A stretch of 64,000 nucleotides of DNA from contig NZ_CP015596.1 in the NCBI RefSeq assembly GCF_001644575.1, forward strand, positions 248,001 to 312,000, given 5' to 3'. The stretch comes from Mycobacterium adipatum (GTDB lineage Bacteria; Actinomycetota; Actinomycetes; Mycobacteriales; Mycobacteriaceae). A program made the position numbers and the translations under genes. This document shows, one piece after another, positions 1-8,364 of the stretch (the stretch's first letter is position 1; every line of letters begins with the position of its first letter). The notes below the pieces were generated by a model. That model had not been told where the DNA came from and ran no database searches. It worked only from the letters and a program-made list of their open reading frames with translations.

Positions 1-1
1 G

Positions 2-772
2 GACATCACCGCGCCGACCACGCTCGAATTCCAGATCGCCGTCGCCCCGCACCCCAGCGCCGAGGTCACCGAATCGCTGTCATTCCTGTTGGACGGCAAG
101 GAGATCCAGGCCCGCGAACTGTCCAGCGCACACGGCACCCGGATCCACGTTTTCGACGCGCCGGTGGGCAACCTCAAAGTGGATTACACCGCCACGGTGA
201 TCGGTCAGGCCGACCCCGCGCCGGTGGCCGATGTCGACCTGTCCACCTACCTGCGGCCCAGCAGGTACGCCGAGGCGGACAAATTCTTCGGTTTCGCCGC
301 AACCGAATTCGGCCAGTACGCCGACTCGGCGACGCTGTTGGAGAAGGTGTCCTCGTGGGTGGGCACCCGGCTCAGCTACGTGCCGGGCTCCAGCGACCCG
401 ATCGACGGAGCCGCGGACACCCTGCTGGCCGGCGCGGGCGTGTGCCGCGACTACGCCCATCTGGTGGTGGCGTTGCTCCGCGCGGTGAACGTGCCGGCGC
501 GCCTGGTCGCGGTGTACGCGCCCGGGTGCTCACCGATGGACTTCCATGCCGTCGCCGAGGCCTTCGTCGAGGGGCAGTGGCGGGTGGTCGACGCGACCTG
601 CCTGGCTCCTCGGCAGACCATGGTGCGGATCGCGACGGGCCGCGATGCCGCCGATACCGCATTCCTGGACAATCACAAGGGCGCCATCACGTTGAACAAC
701 GCGACGGTGACCGCCGTCGTCGACGGCGATCTGCCCCAGGATTCGGTGGATCAGCTGGTGTCGATCCGCTGA
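2..772 (+). CDS. Transglutaminase-like cysteine protease family protein, 5' truncated
   Basis: The reading frame is open from base 2, so the true start lies left of the window; 256 codons remain. The C-terminal half carries a transglutaminase-like (papain-fold) core: catalytic Cys in AGVCRDYAHL, His in DFHAVAEA and Asp in WRVVDAT, in the expected order and spacing. The N-terminal part is the beta-rich region usual in bacterial homologues of this group. Such proteins are predicted peptidases or transglutaminases of unknown substrate, and no signal peptide can be judged because the start is missing. It converges on the acyl-CoA dehydrogenase to its right, with a long inverted repeat between the two stops. 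Family assignment is firm; function is not. Confidence 0.85.
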   Translation, partial: DITAPTTLEFQIAVAPHPSAEVTESLSFLLDGKEIQARELSSAHGTRIHVFDAPVGNLKVDYTATVIGQADPAPVADVDLSTYLRPSRYAEADKFFGFAATEFGQYADSATLLEKVSSWVGTRLSYVPGSSDPIDGAADTLLAGAGVCRDYAHLVVALLRAVNVPARLVAVYAPGCSPMDFHAVAEAFVEGQWRVVDATCLAPRQTMVRIATGRDAADTAFLDNHKGAITLNNATVTAVVDGDLPQDSVDQLVSIR

Positions 773-778
773 TCCACG

Positions 779-845
779 TGCGGCGAAACACGCGTACCCG
801 TCGTCTTCGCGCAAATTTTGCGACGGGTACGCGTGTTTCGCCGCA
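779..845. terminator. Perfect 25-bp inverted repeat between convergent stops
   Basis: Arms 779-803 and 821-845 are perfect reverse complements (core cgaaacacgcgtacccg) with a 17-nt loop. The loop plus the start of the right arm can form a competing small hairpin (cgcaaa-t-tttgcg, 810-822). It lies exactly between the stop of the transglutaminase-like gene and the stop at 849, so a bidirectional terminator is the simplest reading. There is no T-tract, and the arms are unusually long and exact, so a mobile intergenic repeat is the alternative. Confidence 0.6.
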
Positions 846-848
846 AGA

Positions 849-2684
849 TCAGAAGGCTTCCTCCGGCAGGTCCATCGCACCGAGCTGTATCGACTCGATG
901 ACGGCACGGTCGGCGGACAGCCGCGGCAGGATGTGCCGGGCGAAGAACTCCGCCGCGCCGACCTTGCCCTGATAGAAGGCGCAGTCGCGATCCGGCGCGC
1001 CGTCGTCGAGCGCATCGAGCGCGATCTCGGCGTGCTCCAGCAGCAACCAACCGATCAGTAGATCGCCGATCGCCATGAGGAACGGCACCGAGGCCAGTCC
1101 CACCCGGTACAACTCGCGGGGCTCCTGCTGGGAGGCCAGCAGATATCCAGTGAGCGCACCGACCATACCCGACGCATCTGCCACGGCGGACGCCAAAGCC
1201 GCTCTGCCGTCGGCGATCTCGGGACGCGGCGAATCCTTGTCCAGAAATGCCTGGATCCGGCCGAGCAGATGGGACAGCGCCGCGCCCTGATCGCGGGCGA
1301 TCTTGCGGAAGAAGAAGTCCTGCGCCTGGATGGCGGTGGTGCCCTCGTACAACGAGTCGATCTTGGCGTCACGGATGTACTGCTCGATCGGGTAGTCCTG
1401 CAGGTAGCCGGATCCTCCGAAGGTCTGCAGCGAATCCGTCAGGTAGCGGTAGGCGGTCTCGGACCCGAACCCCTTCACGATGGGCAGCAACAGATCGTTG
1501 ACGCGTTCGGCGGTCTGCGGATCCGCGCCGGACACGATGGCGGCCACGGTGGGATCCTGGTGCGCCGCGGTGTACAGGTACAGCGCGCGCAATCCTTCGG
1601 CGTAGGCCTTCTGCGTCAGCAAGGACCGTCGCACGTCCGGGTGATGCAGGATCGTCACCCGTGGCGCGGTCTTCTCTGCCATCTGGGTCAGGTCGGCACC
1701 CTGCACGCGCGTCTTGGCGTACTCCAGAGCATTCAGGTAGCCCGTGGAAAGTGTGGCAATCGCCTTGGTACCCACCATCATTCGGGCATACTCGATGACC
1801 TTGAACATCTGGGCGATGCCGTTGTGCTCGTCGCCCACCAGCCAGCCCACGGCAGGCTTGCCGTGCTGACCGAACGTGAGCTCACAGGTGGCGGACGCCT
1901 TGAGCCCCATCTTGTGCTCCAGGTTCGTCACGTAGACACCGTTGCGCTCACCGATCTCACCGGTCTGCGGATCGAACAGGAACTTCGGCACGAAGAACAG
2001 CGACAGTCCCTTGGTGCCCGGGCCCGCACCCTCGGGGCGGGCCAGCACTGCGTGCACGATGTTCTCGTAGATGTCGCCGGTATCACCGTTGGTGATGAAT
2101 CGCTTGACCCCGTCGAGGTGCCATGTGCCATCGGGTTGCTCGACGGCCTTGGTGCGCCCGGCGCCCACGTCGGAGCCCGCATCCGGTTCGGTCAGCACCA
2201 TGGTGCCGCCCCAGTTGCGCTCGGCCATGAGTGTCGCCCAGTGCCGTTGCTGTTCGTTACCGAGGCCGTAGATGATGTCGGAGAGCACCGGCCCCGAGTG
2301 GCAGATGTAGGCGGCGGGCTGGGCGCCGAGAGCGAACTCGCCGATGGCCCAGGTGAGTATGGCCGGCGCCGGGAGACCACCGACAGCCTCATCGAGACCG
2401 ACCCGGAACCACTCGCCGTCTTGCCAGGCCCGCAGCGCGGCCTTGAACGGTTCGGGGTAGCTGACGGTGTGCGTGGACGGGTCGAAAGTGGGCGGGTTGC
2501 GGTCGGTTTCGGCGAAGGCCTCGGCAACCGGCCCCTCGGCCAGCCGGGCTGCTTCGCTGAGCATCTCACGCACCGACTCGCCGTCGAGGTCGCCGAACTC
2601 ACCGGTGGCCAGCGCTTTGTCGATGTTCAATGCCTCGAACAGGTTGAATTCGACATCGCGGACGTTGGAAATGTAGTGCCCCAT
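849..2684 (-). CDS. Acyl-CoA dehydrogenase, FadE5 type
   Basis: Predicted FAD-dependent acyl-CoA dehydrogenase of 611 aa, the same length as M. tuberculosis FadE5 as I recall it. It has the FadE5 N-terminus ([19 protein letters not shown]), the acyl-CoA/FAD signature [20 protein letters not shown], and the catalytic-base region [15 protein letters not shown] with Glu present. The family oxidises acyl-CoA to trans-2-enoyl-CoA in the first step of beta-oxidation. The ATG at 2684 is preferred over a GTG ten codons upstream because it gives the family N-terminus and sits 6 nt after a TATTCT -10 box. It is probably monocistronic. It could be a FadE5 paralogue rather than the orthologue, since fadA2/fabG4-type neighbours are absent. 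Confidence 0.92.
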   Translation of the reverse strand: MGHYISNVRDVEFNLFEALNIDKALATGEFGDLDGESVREMLSEAARLAEGPVAEAFAETDRNPPTFDPSTHTVSYPEPFKAALRAWQDGEWFRVGLDEAVGGLPAPAILTWAIGEFALGAQPAAYICHSGPVLSDIIYGLGNEQQRHWATLMAERNWGGTMVLTEPDAGSDVGAGRTKAVEQPDGTWHLDGVKRFITNGDTGDIYENIVHAVLARPEGAGPGTKGLSLFFVPKFLFDPQTGEIGERNGVYVTNLEHKMGLKASATCELTFGQHGKPAVGWLVGDEHNGIAQMFKVIEYARMMVGTKAIATLSTGYLNALEYAKTRVQGADLTQMAEKTAPRVTILHHPDVRRSLLTQKAYAEGLRALYLYTAAHQDPTVAAIVSGADPQTAERVNDLLLPIVKGFGSETAYRYLTDSLQTFGGSGYLQDYPIEQYIRDAKIDSLYEGTTAIQAQDFFFRKIARDQGAALSHLLGRIQAFLDKDSPRPEIADGRAALASAVADASGMVGALTGYLLASQQEPRELYRVGLASVPFLMAIGDLLIGWLLLEHAEIALDALDDGAPDRDCAFYQGKVGAAEFFARHILPRLSADRAVIESIQLGAMDLPEEAF

Positions 2685-2690
2685 GCGGTG

Positions 2691-2696
2691 AGAATA
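2691..2696 (-). promoter_or_regulatory. -10 box for leaderless FadE5-type gene
   Basis: TATTCT on the minus strand, separated by exactly 6 nt from the ATG at 2684. This puts the expected transcription start on the A of the start codon. There is no Shine-Dalgarno sequence upstream, which fits a leaderless mRNA. Confidence 0.55.
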
Positions 2697-2862
2697 ATCC
2701 GGCAATCGGCTCACGTCCCGACGATTCGGATAGCTGTGAGTGCCGCGGCGCGTCGGGTGTTCATCAGTTGTTCACCGGCGACCTGCAGATATGCCGGAAT
2801 ATCAAATGCCGACCTCGGCGTTCATTCCTTATGCTTGAACTCACAGATTAGGAGGGGCACCG

Positions 2863-2985
2863 ATGTTGCTCATCGAGCTCAACGTCGCCGGCCGTCGCTT
2901 CACCCGGCAGCTGGGTGATCGCCCGCGCCCCGTGGAGCTGCTCACCCGGCTCAACAAGCAGCTGCGGTTCTCCCGCGCAGCTTAG
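2863..2985 (+). CDS. Small basic protein, 40 aa, unknown function
   Basis: A short ORF begins MLLIELNVAGRRFTRQ and ends QLRFSRAA. It has a very strong ribosome binding site (aggagg at 2850-2855, 7 nt before ATG) and a TATGCT -10-like box at 2830-2835 giving a leader of about 20 nt. The product is Arg/Leu-rich with a plausible amphipathic second half and no signal peptide. Its stop overlaps by 4 bp the stop of the convergent reductase gene. I do not recognise the family. The RBS and promoter geometry argue it is translated. Confidence 0.6.
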   Translation: MLLIELNVAGRRFTRQLGDRPRPVELLTRLNKQLRFSRAA

Positions 2986-3506
2986 GCGGCCGTGCGCCAG
3001 CGCGCACAGACGAATTCGCCGTTGCGACCCACGTCGATCAGCTCCCACTCCGAGCGTATCGGCAGTAATCGAGCGCCGGCCCCCAGGGTGCATGGCGCGT
3101 AGGTGACCACCATCTCGTCGATCAGGCCGGCCGCCACGAACTGTGCGGCGGTCGCACCGCCGCCGACCACCCAGACATCCTTGTCTCCCGCAGCGGCCAC
3201 CAGCTCGTCGTGCAGGTTGGTGACGTCACCGTCGAAGGTGCGCACCGGGTGCCCGGCCGCCACGATGCCGGGCCTGCTGGTCAGAACCCAGCTGGGCTGT
3301 GCGTACATCCATTGGCCCGGTTGATTTTTCACGATCCACTCGTACGTGGACGACCCCATGGCCAGGGCGCCGACCTCGGCGACGAAGGCCTCGTAGCCGA
3401 ACGGACCGTTCGGGTCGAAATCGCGGGTCACCAGCCAGTCCAAGCTGTCCGTTTCATCGACGATGAAGCCGTCCAGCGTGGCGGCGGTGAAGTAGATCGT
3501 CGCCAT
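2982..3506 (-). CDS. Dihydrofolate reductase / RibD C-terminal domain family protein
   Basis: 174 aa, the usual size for stand-alone RibD-C/DHFR-fold reductases. The N-terminus MATIYFTAATLDGFIVDET is the family hallmark, followed by ALAMGSSTYEWIV and the nucleotide-binding DVWVVGGGATAAQF. It is a predicted cytoplasmic NAD(P)H-dependent reductase of unknown substrate; such proteins are common accessory genes and not the housekeeping FolA. Its ATG lies 1 bp after the stop of the AraC/DinB gene, so the two are one operon and translation is likely coupled. Confidence 0.85.
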   Translation of the reverse strand: MATIYFTAATLDGFIVDETDSLDWLVTRDFDPNGPFGYEAFVAEVGALAMGSSTYEWIVKNQPGQWMYAQPSWVLTSRPGIVAAGHPVRTFDGDVTNLHDELVAAAGDKDVWVVGGGATAAQFVAAGLIDEMVVTYAPCTLGAGARLLPIRSEWELIDVGRNGEFVCARWRTAA

Positions 3507-3507
3507 C

Positions 3508-4422
3508 TCAGTCCCTTCGCATCCATTCGAGTGGGTCGCCGCGGTGCACCTCGATGCCGTGGCGGATCAGCATGGCGCGCACCACTTCCCGCCGGTGCGC
3601 CGAATAGGTGAGGACGTGCGCGATGATGCCGTACAGCTGGAAGGACTCGGGCGGGTCACACAGCGCGTCGATCACGGTGTCGGCCAGCCGGCCCTGCTCG
3701 CCGTAGTCGCGCACCATCGCCGTCCAGCGCGCCGAAATCTCCTCGTGGTCCGCCGCCAAGCGCCGGGCCGGTCGGATACCGGGGCGCGCCGGCTGGTCAC
3801 GCCCCTCGATACTGGCCAGCCATACCTCCTTGGTCCACACCAGCGCATCCAGCACCGCGCCCACGCTGGCTTCCTCACCATCCCAGTCCAGGATCACCTG
3901 ACCCGGCGAAATCGTTTCTACCCATTGCGATTCCGTCAGCACAGTGGCCGCTCCGATGAGCGTCGCGGTGTCGGCGATATCGTGCGCGATCATCAGCAGC
4001 GAGATGTCGGGGCGCTGCGCATCCCCGGGACTGTCCAGCCACAGCGACTCCGGCGGATGGAAATGCACCCCATTGGGCGCGGGCAGCCGGAAACCGACGT
4101 CGGCGGCCTGCGACGGGGGCACCCCGAACGCGCGCCGGAACGCGCGGGAGAACACCTCCGGTGCCGACCATCCCTCGTCGAGCGCCACCGCGGCCACCCC
4201 TTCCCCGCGTTGCAGCCGCCAGGCCGCCCGCTCCAGCATCACCCGGCGGCGCAACGCGGCCGGTGGTTCGCCGGTGAGCCGGCTGACCTCCCGGGAGAAA
4301 TGGAACTCCGAGGCGAAACTGCTGCGTGCCATCCCGGCCACATCGGTGTTCGCGCTGTCCACCACCGAGTCGAGGAGCTCACGGAGCCGATCCCGGCGCG
4401 GCCCATTCGGCTGAACACTCAC
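3508..4422 (-). CDS. AraC-type HTH protein with DinB-like C-terminal domain
   Basis: 304 aa from the GTG at 4422. Residues about 20-110 form an AraC-type double HTH (FHFSREVSRLTGEPPAALRRR, then EGWSAPEVFSRAFRRAFGV). The C-terminal 160 aa look like a DinB/YfiT four-helix metal-binding fold, with an early His (MIAHDIADT) and late His residues (AHVLTYSAHRREVV). It is a predicted transcription regulator whose C-terminal domain may sense or modify a small molecule. It is divergent from an acyl-CoA dehydrogenase pair across 78 bp and precedes a RibD-C reductase. The long upstream-extended frame is discarded because it runs antisense through the dehydrogenase. No clear RBS is seen before the GTG. 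Confidence 0.8.
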   Translation of the reverse strand: MSVQPNGPRRDRLRELLDSVVDSANTDVAGMARSSFASEFHFSREVSRLTGEPPAALRRRVMLERAAWRLQRGEGVAAVALDEGWSAPEVFSRAFRRAFGVPPSQAADVGFRLPAPNGVHFHPPESLWLDSPGDAQRPDISLLMIAHDIADTATLIGAATVLTESQWVETISPGQVILDWDGEEASVGAVLDALVWTKEVWLASIEGRDQPARPGIRPARRLAADHEEISARWTAMVRDYGEQGRLADTVIDALCDPPESFQLYGIIAHVLTYSAHRREVVRAMLIRHGIEVHRGDPLEWMRRD

Positions 4423-4485
4423 AGCTTGGAAGTATCGCGGCAACCCCCGACCGGCGACATGACATTTCCTGCTGGACCGTGGAAC

Positions 4486-4491
4486 TAGACT
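4486..4491 (+). promoter_or_regulatory. -10 box of the acyl-CoA dehydrogenase pair
   Basis: TAGACT matches mycobacterial TANNNT and lies 9 nt before the GTG at 4501, predicting a very short or absent leader. The 78-bp spacer is shared with the divergent AraC/DinB gene. Confidence 0.45.
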
Positions 4492-4500
4492 CCGGACTCG

Positions 4501-5646
4501 GTGAGTGAATTCGATGCGCTGTGCGCCAACGACGGTGATCTGGCCGACCTCCGGGTGAGGGTGCGGCGGTTCGTGGCCGCCGACCGGGATCGATTCGGCT
4601 GGAAACCCGAGATCGATTCGTGGTTGACCAGCTGGGATGCCGGTTTCAGCGAACGGCTGGCCGACGCCGGATTCGTCGGGCTGACCATCCCGACCGAGTA
4701 CGGGGGGCACGGGCTGGGCTTCCTGCACCGCTACGTCGTCACCGAGGAACTGCTGGGCGCGGGGGCACCGGTGGCCGCGCACTGGTTCGCCGATCGCCAG
4801 GTCGCGCCGTCGCTGTTGAGTTACGGCAGCGAGGAGCAGCGCCGGCGGCTGCTGCCCGGCATCGCGGCGGGCCGGCTCTACTCGGCGATCGGGATGAGCG
4901 AACACGGCGCCGGCTCCGACCTGGCCGCGACCGCCACCCGCGCCACCCGCACCGGTGATGGCTGGCTGCTCAACGGCACCAAGGTGTGGACGAGCGGTGG
5001 GCATCGCGCCCACTTCGCGATCGTGCTGGCGCGCACCAGCCCGCTCGACCCCGAGCACCGGCACGCCGGGTTCAGTCAGTTCATCGTCACGCTGGATGCG
5101 CCCGGTGTCACCATCAGCCCGATCGTGACGCTGGACGGGCACCACCACTTCAACGAGGTGACCTTCGACGATGTCGCCGTCGGCGACGCCGACCTCCTGG
5201 GCGAGGTCGGCGACGGCTGGCACCAGGTGACCGCCGAACTCGGCTTCGAACGCAGCGGTCCGGAGCGCATCCTGTCGACCGCCATCCTGATCTTCGGGGT
5301 GATCAGAGCGCTCGGCACCCAGCACGTCGACGATCGCACCGCTGCCGAGGTCGGCGATCTGATCGGACGGGCGATGGCGCTGCGGCAGTTGTCGGTATCG
5401 GTGGCCCGGGCGCTGTCCGATGGCCAGGATGCGGCGACCAGGGCCGCCCTGGTGAAAGACCTCGGGACGCGTTTCGAGCAGCAGTCCGTGGAGCTGTGCG
5501 CTGACCTGTTGGACTACGTCGACGACGACGGGGACCTGCGCGCGATCCTGGCCACCGCCCGGCAGCATTCGCCGATGTTCACGCTGCGCGGCGGGACGAA
5601 CGAGGTGCTGCGCGGTGTGATCGCGCGTGGGCTGGGGGTGCGGTAG
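4501..5646 (+). CDS. Acyl-CoA dehydrogenase
   Basis: 381 aa, normal single-domain length, GTG start. Visible motifs are GLTIPTEYGGHGLGFLHRY, the substrate/FAD motif AIGMSEHGAGSDLA, KVWTSGGHRAHF, and the C-terminal FTLRGGTNEVLRG. The position of the catalytic Glu in MCAD-type enzymes is Gly here, as in many actinobacterial FadE subunits. It overlaps the next acyl-CoA dehydrogenase gene by 1 bp (TAGTG), and paired fadE genes in actinobacteria often form alpha2beta2 heterotetramers acting on bulky (steroid or branched) acyl-CoAs. This one retains the FAD-binding arginine region typical of the larger subunit. Substrate is unknown. Confidence 0.9.
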   Translation: MSEFDALCANDGDLADLRVRVRRFVAADRDRFGWKPEIDSWLTSWDAGFSERLADAGFVGLTIPTEYGGHGLGFLHRYVVTEELLGAGAPVAAHWFADRQVAPSLLSYGSEEQRRRLLPGIAAGRLYSAIGMSEHGAGSDLAATATRATRTGDGWLLNGTKVWTSGGHRAHFAIVLARTSPLDPEHRHAGFSQFIVTLDAPGVTISPIVTLDGHHHFNEVTFDDVAVGDADLLGEVGDGWHQVTAELGFERSGPERILSTAILIFGVIRALGTQHVDDRTAAEVGDLIGRAMALRQLSVSVARALSDGQDAATRAALVKDLGTRFEQQSVELCADLLDYVDDDGDLRAILATARQHSPMFTLRGGTNEVLRGVIARGLGVR

Positions 5647-6632
5647 TGATGGACGAGCTCAAGCAGCTGGTCGACGATATCGGCCGCCGATCCTATGACG
5701 CGCAGTTCGGCAAGCGCCGGCTGCCCGAGGTGTTCGACGCCGACCTGTGGCACACCCTGGACGAGTCCGGGCTGACCCGGCTGATCACAGAGCAGGACGC
5801 CGGCCCCCGGGAGTTGGCGGTGGTGCTGGCCGGGCTGGCCCGCCACGCCGCAGCCGTGCCGATCGCCGAGACCGATCTGCTGGCGGGCTGGCTGGCCGCC
5901 GAGGCGGGGTTGGAGGTCCCGGCCGGACCGTTGACCGTGGGGATCGGCGCGGGCGGGGTGGCCCGCGATGTGCCATGGCCGACGGACGCCGCGATCGTGC
6001 TGGCCGCCCGCGAGGCCGACGGCCTGTACGTCGGACTGCTGCACGATCCGGAGGTGACCGCCGGGCACAACCTGGCCGGCGAGCCGCGCGGCGCCCTGGA
6101 GTACGACACCGACGGCTTGACCGGGTTGGACCCGGCCGTCGGGGACGAGCTGGTGCGCCGCGGCGCCTGGGCCAGGTGCGTGCAGATCATCGGCGCGTTC
6201 GATGCCGCGTTGGAGCTGACCGTCGCGCACACCAGCGAGCGGGTGCAGTTCGGGCGCGCGCTGAGTAAGTTCCAGGCGGTCCAGCACTCGCTGGCCGCCA
6301 TGGCCGGCGAGATCGAACAGGCCAGGGCGGCAACCGATCTGGCCACCGCTGCGGTGACCGATTACGGATTCGGCCATGCCAGGGCGGACTACGCGGTGAC
6401 CGTGGCCAAGGTTGCCGTCGGCCGCGCCGTCACCCCGGTCACCACTATCGCCCATCAACTGCACGGCGCAATCGGGGTCACCATCGAGCATCAGCTGTGG
6501 TCGGCCACCATGCGGGCGCGCAGTTGGAGCGATGAGTTCGGCAGCACCGCCGGCTACGCCCGCCGGCTGGGCCGGTGGGCGCTGCAGGCCGAGGACCCGT
6601 GGGATGTGCTGATCAGCTCGCCGACGTCATGA
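5646..6632 (+). CDS. Acyl-CoA dehydrogenase, second subunit
   Basis: 328 aa, shorter than a full dehydrogenase, as is usual for the smaller partner of heteromeric FadE pairs. It starts at GTG 5646 (or ATG 5649) directly on the stop of the preceding gene, so translation is coupled. The C-terminal helical domain is clear (TSERVQFGRALSKFQAVQHSLA, then QLHGAIGVTIEHQLW). The middle beta domain is abbreviated and the FAD/acyl motif of the partner is missing. Most likely it makes half of the active sites in a complex with the 381-aa protein. It ends with a 6-bp tail-to-tail overlap with nat. Confidence 0.88.
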   Translation: MMDELKQLVDDIGRRSYDAQFGKRRLPEVFDADLWHTLDESGLTRLITEQDAGPRELAVVLAGLARHAAAVPIAETDLLAGWLAAEAGLEVPAGPLTVGIGAGGVARDVPWPTDAAIVLAAREADGLYVGLLHDPEVTAGHNLAGEPRGALEYDTDGLTGLDPAVGDELVRRGAWARCVQIIGAFDAALELTVAHTSERVQFGRALSKFQAVQHSLAAMAGEIEQARAATDLATAAVTDYGFGHARADYAVTVAKVAVGRAVTPVTTIAHQLHGAIGVTIEHQLWSATMRARSWSDEFGSTAGYARRLGRWALQAEDPWDVLISSPTS

Positions 6633-7448
6633 GTCCAAGACCTGGCTGATGCGGGCCTCGACGTCCCCGAGGCCGGCCACGTCGATGCCGAACCGACCGG
6701 TGATCTGGTCGAGCACGTCGGCCGCGGAGTTCAGCCGGATCTTCTCGGTGCCACCCCCGGCGTGGATGGCGAGGTTGCGGCCGCGCAGATTCCAGCGGGC
6801 ATCGTCGGTGACCAGGGCAACCGACAGGCCGACGACGAACACCGCATCCGGGTAGGTCGAGGAGTACCAGCTGCCGATGCTGAGGTCGACGAGCGGCTGG
6901 GTCCGCAGGCTGAACTGGTAGAGCGGCAGCCAGTCGTCGTGAATCCGGGTCTGCAGTGCCATCCCCTCCGGATGTTCCACCAGCCGGTAGGGCTCGTGGC
7001 GGGTCTGTTGCACCGGACCGGCCTGCAGCCGGATCGGTGAGCTCAACGTCTGCCCGCCGAAGCCCACGTCGACGAGGAACCGGCCCTCCTCGCCGGGCAC
7101 CGTGACGGCCAGCACGTTGTGGGTCAGCCCGGCCTGCGGAGCGCCGGGTGGCTGCATCCAGACGACCCGCCCGGCCAGCCGGTCCACGCCGTAGCCCAGG
7201 TCTTCCAGCACGTAGCCGAGCACGCCGTTGTTCTCGTAGCAGTAGCCGCCGCGGCGGCGGTGCACCAGCTTGGCCGTCAACGCCTGCGCGCTCAGATCGT
7301 GCACCGGGATGCCCATCAGCGGATCGAGGTTCTCGAACGGGATGGACCGGTTGTGCCCGGCCACCAGCGCATGCAGGGTGTCCAGCGTGGGTTCGACCGT
7401 GCTTCGATGATCGATGCGGGCGAGATAAGCGGCGGTATCGGGTGCCAT
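6627..7448 (-). CDS. nat: Arylamine N-acetyltransferase
   Basis: 273 aa cytoplasmic enzyme transferring acetyl or propionyl groups from CoA to arylamines, including isoniazid. The catalytic triad is complete: Cys70 in RRRGGYCYENN, His110 in LTHNVLAV and Asp127 in FLVDVGFGG, the numbering I recall for the M. smegmatis enzyme. The ATG at 7448 (MAPDTAAYLARIDH) is preferred to an upstream TTG because it matches the family N-terminus. Unlike in M. tuberculosis, where nat sits with cholesterol ring-degradation genes, it is here beside acyl-CoA dehydrogenases. It is divergent from an operon that carries a KstR-type operator. Confidence 0.95.
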   Translation of the reverse strand: MAPDTAAYLARIDHRSTVEPTLDTLHALVAGHNRSIPFENLDPLMGIPVHDLSAQALTAKLVHRRRGGYCYENNGVLGYVLEDLGYGVDRLAGRVVWMQPPGAPQAGLTHNVLAVTVPGEEGRFLVDVGFGGQTLSSPIRLQAGPVQQTRHEPYRLVEHPEGMALQTRIHDDWLPLYQFSLRTQPLVDLSIGSWYSSTYPDAVFVVGLSVALVTDDARWNLRGRNLAIHAGGGTEKIRLNSAADVLDQITGRFGIDVAGLGDVEARISQVLDS

Positions 7449-7479
7449 GCACCCATCCAACGGCCTCAACCGCAGTTCA

Positions 7480-7497
7480 GGTCAAGTTTCTTTGACC
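7480..7497. promoter_or_regulatory. Inverted repeat GGTCAA-N6-TTGACC
   Basis: Two perfect 6-bp half-sites lie in the nat/acyltransferase divergent spacer, 31 bp upstream of nat and 23 bp from the KstR-type site. The size fits a dimeric regulator operator; the regulator is unknown. Confidence 0.35.
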
Positions 7498-7520
7498 GGC
7501 GCCCGGGTTTCGTGCAAAAC

Positions 7521-7534
7521 TAGAACACGTTCTA
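7521..7534. promoter_or_regulatory. KstR-type operator
   Basis: TAGAACACGTTCTA is a perfect palindrome and matches the published KstR consensus TnnAACnnGTTnnA at every fixed base. It lies 20 bp before the ATG at 7555 and overlaps a TANNNT box (TAATTT, 7533-7538). Binding there would block initiation of the acyltransferase/fadD12/lipO operon. KstR is the TetR-family repressor of cholesterol catabolism, relieved by steroid CoA thioesters. Confidence 0.75.
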
Positions 7535-7554
7535 ATTTTACTGGAGGGGACCTC

Positions 7555-8364
7555 ATGAGCTCGCCGGATATCGATCCCACCGAGATCACCAAGTTCGATC
7601 CCAGCCTGACCGAGAAAGTGATGGGGTGGCTGCGGCCGTTCCTGAAGACCTATCACCGCTCCGAGGTTCGCGGACTGGAGAACTTTCCCCACGGGGGCGC
7701 GCTGGTGGTGTGCAACCACTCGGGCGGCCTGTTCCCGATGGACGTCCCCATCTTCGCCGCGGACTTCTACGAGCGGTTCGGCTACGGGCGCCCGGTGTAC
7801 ACGCTGAGCCACGCCATGCTGATGATCGGACCCACCGGAGACTTCTTCAAGAAGACCGGCTTCATTCTCGCCAGCCATGAGAACGCCGACGAGGCGCTGC
7901 GCTCCGGCGGCGTCGTCGTGGTCTTCCCCGGGGGTGATTACGACGTCTACCGCCCCAGCACCGATGCCAACAAGATCGACTTCGACGGTCGGCAGGGTTA
8001 CGTGCGCGCCGCCATCAACGCCGGGGTGCCCATCGTGCCGATGGTCGGCATCGGCGGCCAGGAGACCCAGCTCTACCTGTCCCGCGGCACCTGGCTGGCC
8101 AAGCGTCTGGGACCGATCGCCCGACTGGCACGCACCAAGATCGTGCCGCTGTCCTTCGGTTTCCCGTTCGGCCTGTCCGCAGTGGTGCCGATGAATGTGC
8201 CGCTGCCATCGAAGATCGTCATGCAGGTGCTGCCCCCGGTCGATATCGAGGCCGAGTTCGGCGACACACCCGATATCGACGAGGTCGACGCGCATGTCCG
8301 CCGGGTCATGCAGAGCGCGCTCGACGACCTCGCCGAGGAACGCCGGCTGCCGGTGATCGGCTGA
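7555..8364 (+). CDS. PlsC-like 1-acylglycerol-3-phosphate acyltransferase family protein
   Basis: 269 aa, ATG preceded by ggagggga at 7542-7549. The lysophospholipid acyltransferase fold shows a shifted HX4D-type motif (VVCNHSGGLFPMD), the FPGGDYDVYRPS block and a PIVPMVGIGGQET block. There is no clear transmembrane segment, so it is probably peripheral at the membrane. Family enzymes acylate glycerol phosphate or related acceptors. It is the first gene of an operon with fadD12 and lipO, the same order I recall for Rv1428c-Rv1427c-Rv1426c; its TGA overlaps the next ATG by one base. A KstR-type operator precedes it. Confidence 0.88.
   Translation: MSSPDIDPTEITKFDPSLTEKVMGWLRPFLKTYHRSEVRGLENFPHGGALVVCNHSGGLFPMDVPIFAADFYERFGYGRPVYTLSHAMLMIGPTGDFFKKTGFILASHENADEALRSGGVVVVFPGGDYDVYRPSTDANKIDFDGRQGYVRAAINAGVPIVPMVGIGGQETQLYLSRGTWLAKRLGPIARLARTKIVPLSFGFPFGLSAVVPMNVPLPSKIVMQVLPPVDIEAEFGDTPDIDEVDAHVRRVMQSALDDLAEERRLPVIG

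Noticed and set aside
3508..5568. 686-codon frame joining the AraC/DinB gene to an antisense extension
   Set aside because: The first 380 codons are antisense to the acyl-CoA dehydrogenase; the AraC homology begins right after the GTG at 4422.
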